DNA from: JACPYM01 sp031423495
GTDB lineage: Bacteria; Acidobacteriota; Blastocatellia; RBC074
NCBI GenBank assembly: GCA_031423495.1
Contig: JANPFP010000259.1
Span: forward strand, 71,786 to 135,785
DNA length: 64,000 nt
Reading direction: 5' to 3'
The position numbers were made by a program, and so were the translations under genes. Numbering within the stretch: the first letter of the stretch is position 1; every line of letters starts with the position of its first letter. Below the pieces are notes generated by a model, which worked only from the letters and a program-made list of their open reading frames with translations, was not told where the DNA came from and made no database searches. Below are positions 62,383-64,000 of the stretch, one piece after another.

Positions 62383-63129
62383 ATGACTCGTTTAGCAAAT
62401 CGTGTCGCAGTCGTTTCAGGCGCGGCAGTCGGTATTGGCAAAGCCGTGGCAATTCGACTCGCGGCAGAAGGCGCTGCTGTCGAAATTCTTGATGTCAAAG
62501 ATGCCGCCGAAACCGTGAATGAAATTCGCGCGGCGGGCGCAAAGGCGCACGCTGAGATCTGTGATGTCACAAGTGAAACGCAAATCGCGCAAGCCGTCGC
62601 CGCCATCGCGTCGCGCCACGACCGCGTAGACATCCTCGTCAACAACGCAGGCATCCTTTCAGGCAAGACGCCGTGGCACGAGTTGGCGTATGAAGAAGTG
62701 AATCGGTTTATTCAGGTGAACTATCTCGGTTACTTTCTCGTGTCGAAGGCGATTTATCCGTTGCTGAAAAAGAGCGAATACGGACGGCTCATCAACGTCG
62801 CGTCGCGCACCTATTTTTTGGGGAATCCGGGGCAGATGGCCTATGTTGCCGCCAAAGGCGCAGTGATGGGGATGACGCGCGTGATGGCAAAAGAGATGGG
62901 CGACGACAACATCTGCGTCAACGCCGTCGCGCCGGGCATGATCGCCACTGACGGAACGATGGCGCATTCCGACGAAGCCGCCTTCAACCGCGTGATGGGC
63001 AACCAAGCCATCAAGAAACGCGGCAAGCCCGAACACCTCGCCGGACTCATCGCTTTTCTGGCGAGCGATGACGCCGAGATGATTACCGGGCAAATGATTC
63101 TGTGTGATGGCGGCGGCTATCTTCACTAA
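62383..63129 (+). CDS. SDR family oxidoreductase
   Basis: ATG at 62383 with AAGGAAG upstream gives 248 residues; the frame is open further back into the previous gene. VVSGAAVGIGKAVAIRLAAE (about residues 9-28) binds the nucleotide, LDVKDA after the second strand suggests NAD. VNNAGILSG and NVASRTYFLGNPGQMAYVAA carry NNAG, the Ser and the Tyr, with Lys four residues on. MITGQMILCDGGGYLH is the standard end. It is related to the SDR just upstream, and the pair may act on successive hydroxyl groups. The substrate is unknown. Confidence 0.88.
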   Translation: MTRLANRVAVVSGAAVGIGKAVAIRLAAEGAAVEILDVKDAAETVNEIRAAGAKAHAEICDVTSETQIAQAVAAIASRHDRVDILVNNAGILSGKTPWHELAYEEVNRFIQVNYLGYFLVSKAIYPLLKKSEYGRLINVASRTYFLGNPGQMAYVAAKGAVMGMTRVMAKEMGDDNICVNAVAPGMIATDGTMAHSDEAAFNRVMGNQAIKKRGKPEHLAGLIAFLASDDAEMITGQMILCDGGGYLH

Positions 63130-63134
63130 TATAA

Positions 63135-63146
63135 CTGACATATCAG
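63135..63146. promoter_or_regulatory. Proposed GntR operator, copy 3
   Basis: CTGACATATCAG (perfect CTGA-N4-TCAG) lies 28 bases before the hydratase ATG, 14 kb from the regulator, and ties this gene to the same regulon. Confidence 0.6.
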
Positions 63147-63173
63147 AATGGCTCCCAGAAAGACTCTAATAAG

Positions 63174-63962
63174 ATGAAACCTGAATCAGTTCATTCAGCG
63201 GCGGCATTAGTTTGGCAGCATTGGACTGCCGCGACGCGCATGGACGAGTTGCCCGCCACTTGCCGACCTGCCAATCGCGCCGAAGCCTATGCGGTTCAAG
63301 CCGAACTCGCGCGGCTATCGGGGCAGGCGATCAGCGGTTGGAAGATCGCCGCCACCAGCATCGCCGGACAAAAACACATTGGCGTAGACGGCCCGCTCGC
63401 CGGACGTTTGCTCGTACAACGAGTATTGCCCGCAGGCGCAACCGTTTCGCTTGATGGCAACCTGATGCGTGTCGCCGAAGCTGAGTTTACTTTTCGTTTT
63501 GGGCAATCACTGCCGAAACGGACTGAACCTTATGAGTATGATGAAGTGATGGCGGCGGTGGCTTCGTTGCATTGTGCGATTGAGGTTCCCGATTCGCGTT
63601 ATCACGATTTCATTCGCGTCGGCGCTCCGCAACTGATTGCCGACAACGCTTGCGCAAGTTGGTTTCTATTAGGCGAAGCGACCACCGCCGACTGGCGCAA
63701 GTCAAATCTCGCTGAACATAAACTGACAGCGTTTCTGAATGGCAAGCCCGCAGCCGATGGCGTCGGAGCCAATGCGCTGGGCGACCCGCGCATCGCCCTC
63801 ATGTGGTTGGTCAATGAACTGAACACGTATGGTGACGGCGTGCGAGCCGATGAAATCGTGACGACCGGCACGTGCATTACGCCTGTGCCGATTGCGCCGG
63901 GCGATCACTTGCGAATTGATTACGGATCGTTGGGCGAGATCGAATCGCTGTTTTGCTGTTAA
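63174..63962 (+). CDS. 2-keto-4-pentenoate hydratase / 2-oxo-hex-3-enedioate decarboxylase family protein
   Basis: A 262-residue member of the fumarylacetoacetase-C-like hydratases. ISGWKIAATSIAGQKHIGVD (about residues 53-72) with PLAGRL, then VAEAEFTFRF (metal-binding Glu-x-Glu; about 102-111) and CAIEVPDSRYHDFI (about 126-139) match MhpD/XylJ/TesE proteins. The family hydrates 2-hydroxypentadienoates or decarboxylates 4-oxalocrotonates in meta-cleavage pathways. The palindrome CTGACATATCAG before it matches that at the GntR promoter. It may serve the same ring-cleavage route or a parallel one. Confidence 0.86.
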   Translation: MKPESVHSAAALVWQHWTAATRMDELPATCRPANRAEAYAVQAELARLSGQAISGWKIAATSIAGQKHIGVDGPLAGRLLVQRVLPAGATVSLDGNLMRVAEAEFTFRFGQSLPKRTEPYEYDEVMAAVASLHCAIEVPDSRYHDFIRVGAPQLIADNACASWFLLGEATTADWRKSNLAEHKLTAFLNGKPAADGVGANALGDPRIALMWLVNELNTYGDGVRADEIVTTGTCITPVPIAPGDHLRIDYGSLGEIESLFCC

Positions 63963-63963
63963 G

Positions 63964-64000
63964 GAAGTGTAGGGCGGGTTCCCAACCGGCCCTACACTTC
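63964..64000. repeat. REP-like palindrome, copy 3, at window edge
   Basis: GAAGTGTAGGG and CCCTACACTTC are 11-bp arms around CGGGTTCCCAACCGG, the same core as at 47636-47668. It begins 1 bp after the hydratase stop and may continue beyond the window. Confidence 0.8.

Overview
The window reads as chromosome of an environmental Gram-negative bacterium, most likely Acidobacteriota (class Blastocatellia or a relative). This is inferred from gene content, not from a marker gene: a TonB receptor with an N-terminal carboxypeptidase-regulatory domain, an Oar-like receptor remnant, a DUF1501 protein, an FG-GAP/UnbV (CRTAC1) protein, Uma2, DUF6282 and DUF3386 proteins, and a formylglycine-generating-enzyme-like protein with DnaJ-type zinc fingers. 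No rRNA, tRNA, CRISPR array, integrase or intact insertion sequence was seen.

Bases 1-28461, all on the minus strand, form one large exopolysaccharide or O-antigen locus. Read in transcription order it runs: FecR-like secreted protein, TPR protein, O-antigen polymerase/ligase-like protein, Wza-type export protein, Wzc-type tyrosine kinase, GDP-heptose-type sugar genes (nucleotidyltransferase, epimerase, HddA-like kinase), Wzx-type flippase, then a long tightly overlapping run of glycosyltransferases, a GDP-fucose-synthase-like gene and seven methyltransferases. The last gene leaves the window at base 1. So many methyltransferases suggest a heavily O-methylated surface glycan.

Bases 28462-48619, still mostly minus strand, are mixed. 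They hold a 1.4 kb non-coding stretch with decayed pieces, an AT-rich trypsin-like protease, a DUF3386 secreted protein, a TonB receptor followed upstream by a two-component system, a Fur/PerR-type regulator with 15-bp palindromes at its promoter, a DUF1501/Uma2 pair, an OPT transporter, a RelE/Phd toxin-antitoxin pair, and broken pieces of a TIR and Ras-like GTPase system on either side of a zinc-finger/FGE protein. Palindromic repeats sit between genes here and at the right edge of the window.

Bases 48620-64000, mostly plus strand, look like an aromatic-acid catabolic island behind a divergent GntR/FCD regulator. A fused LigB-LigA type extradiol dioxygenase, a GalB-type PIG-L hydratase and a GalC/LigK-type aldolase follow each other with overlapping ends. 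They match the gallate/protocatechuate 4,5-cleavage route down to pyruvate and oxaloacetate. A DUF6282 protein precedes them. Further on are a truncated AAHS-type aromatic-acid transporter, a putative porin, a serine hydrolase, two SDR dehydrogenases and a 2-keto-4-pentenoate hydratase relative. Three copies of a CTGWCATWTCAG palindrome lie before genes of this island and are proposed as the GntR operator. The island also holds decay: an internally deleted TonB receptor, a dead PIN toxin-antitoxin pair and the headless transporter.

The most notable single observation is a 966-codon CRTAC1-thioredoxin gene with one in-frame TGA. It is followed at the right distance by a hairpin whose loop resembles the E. 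coli fdhF SECIS loop, so it may be a selenoprotein.
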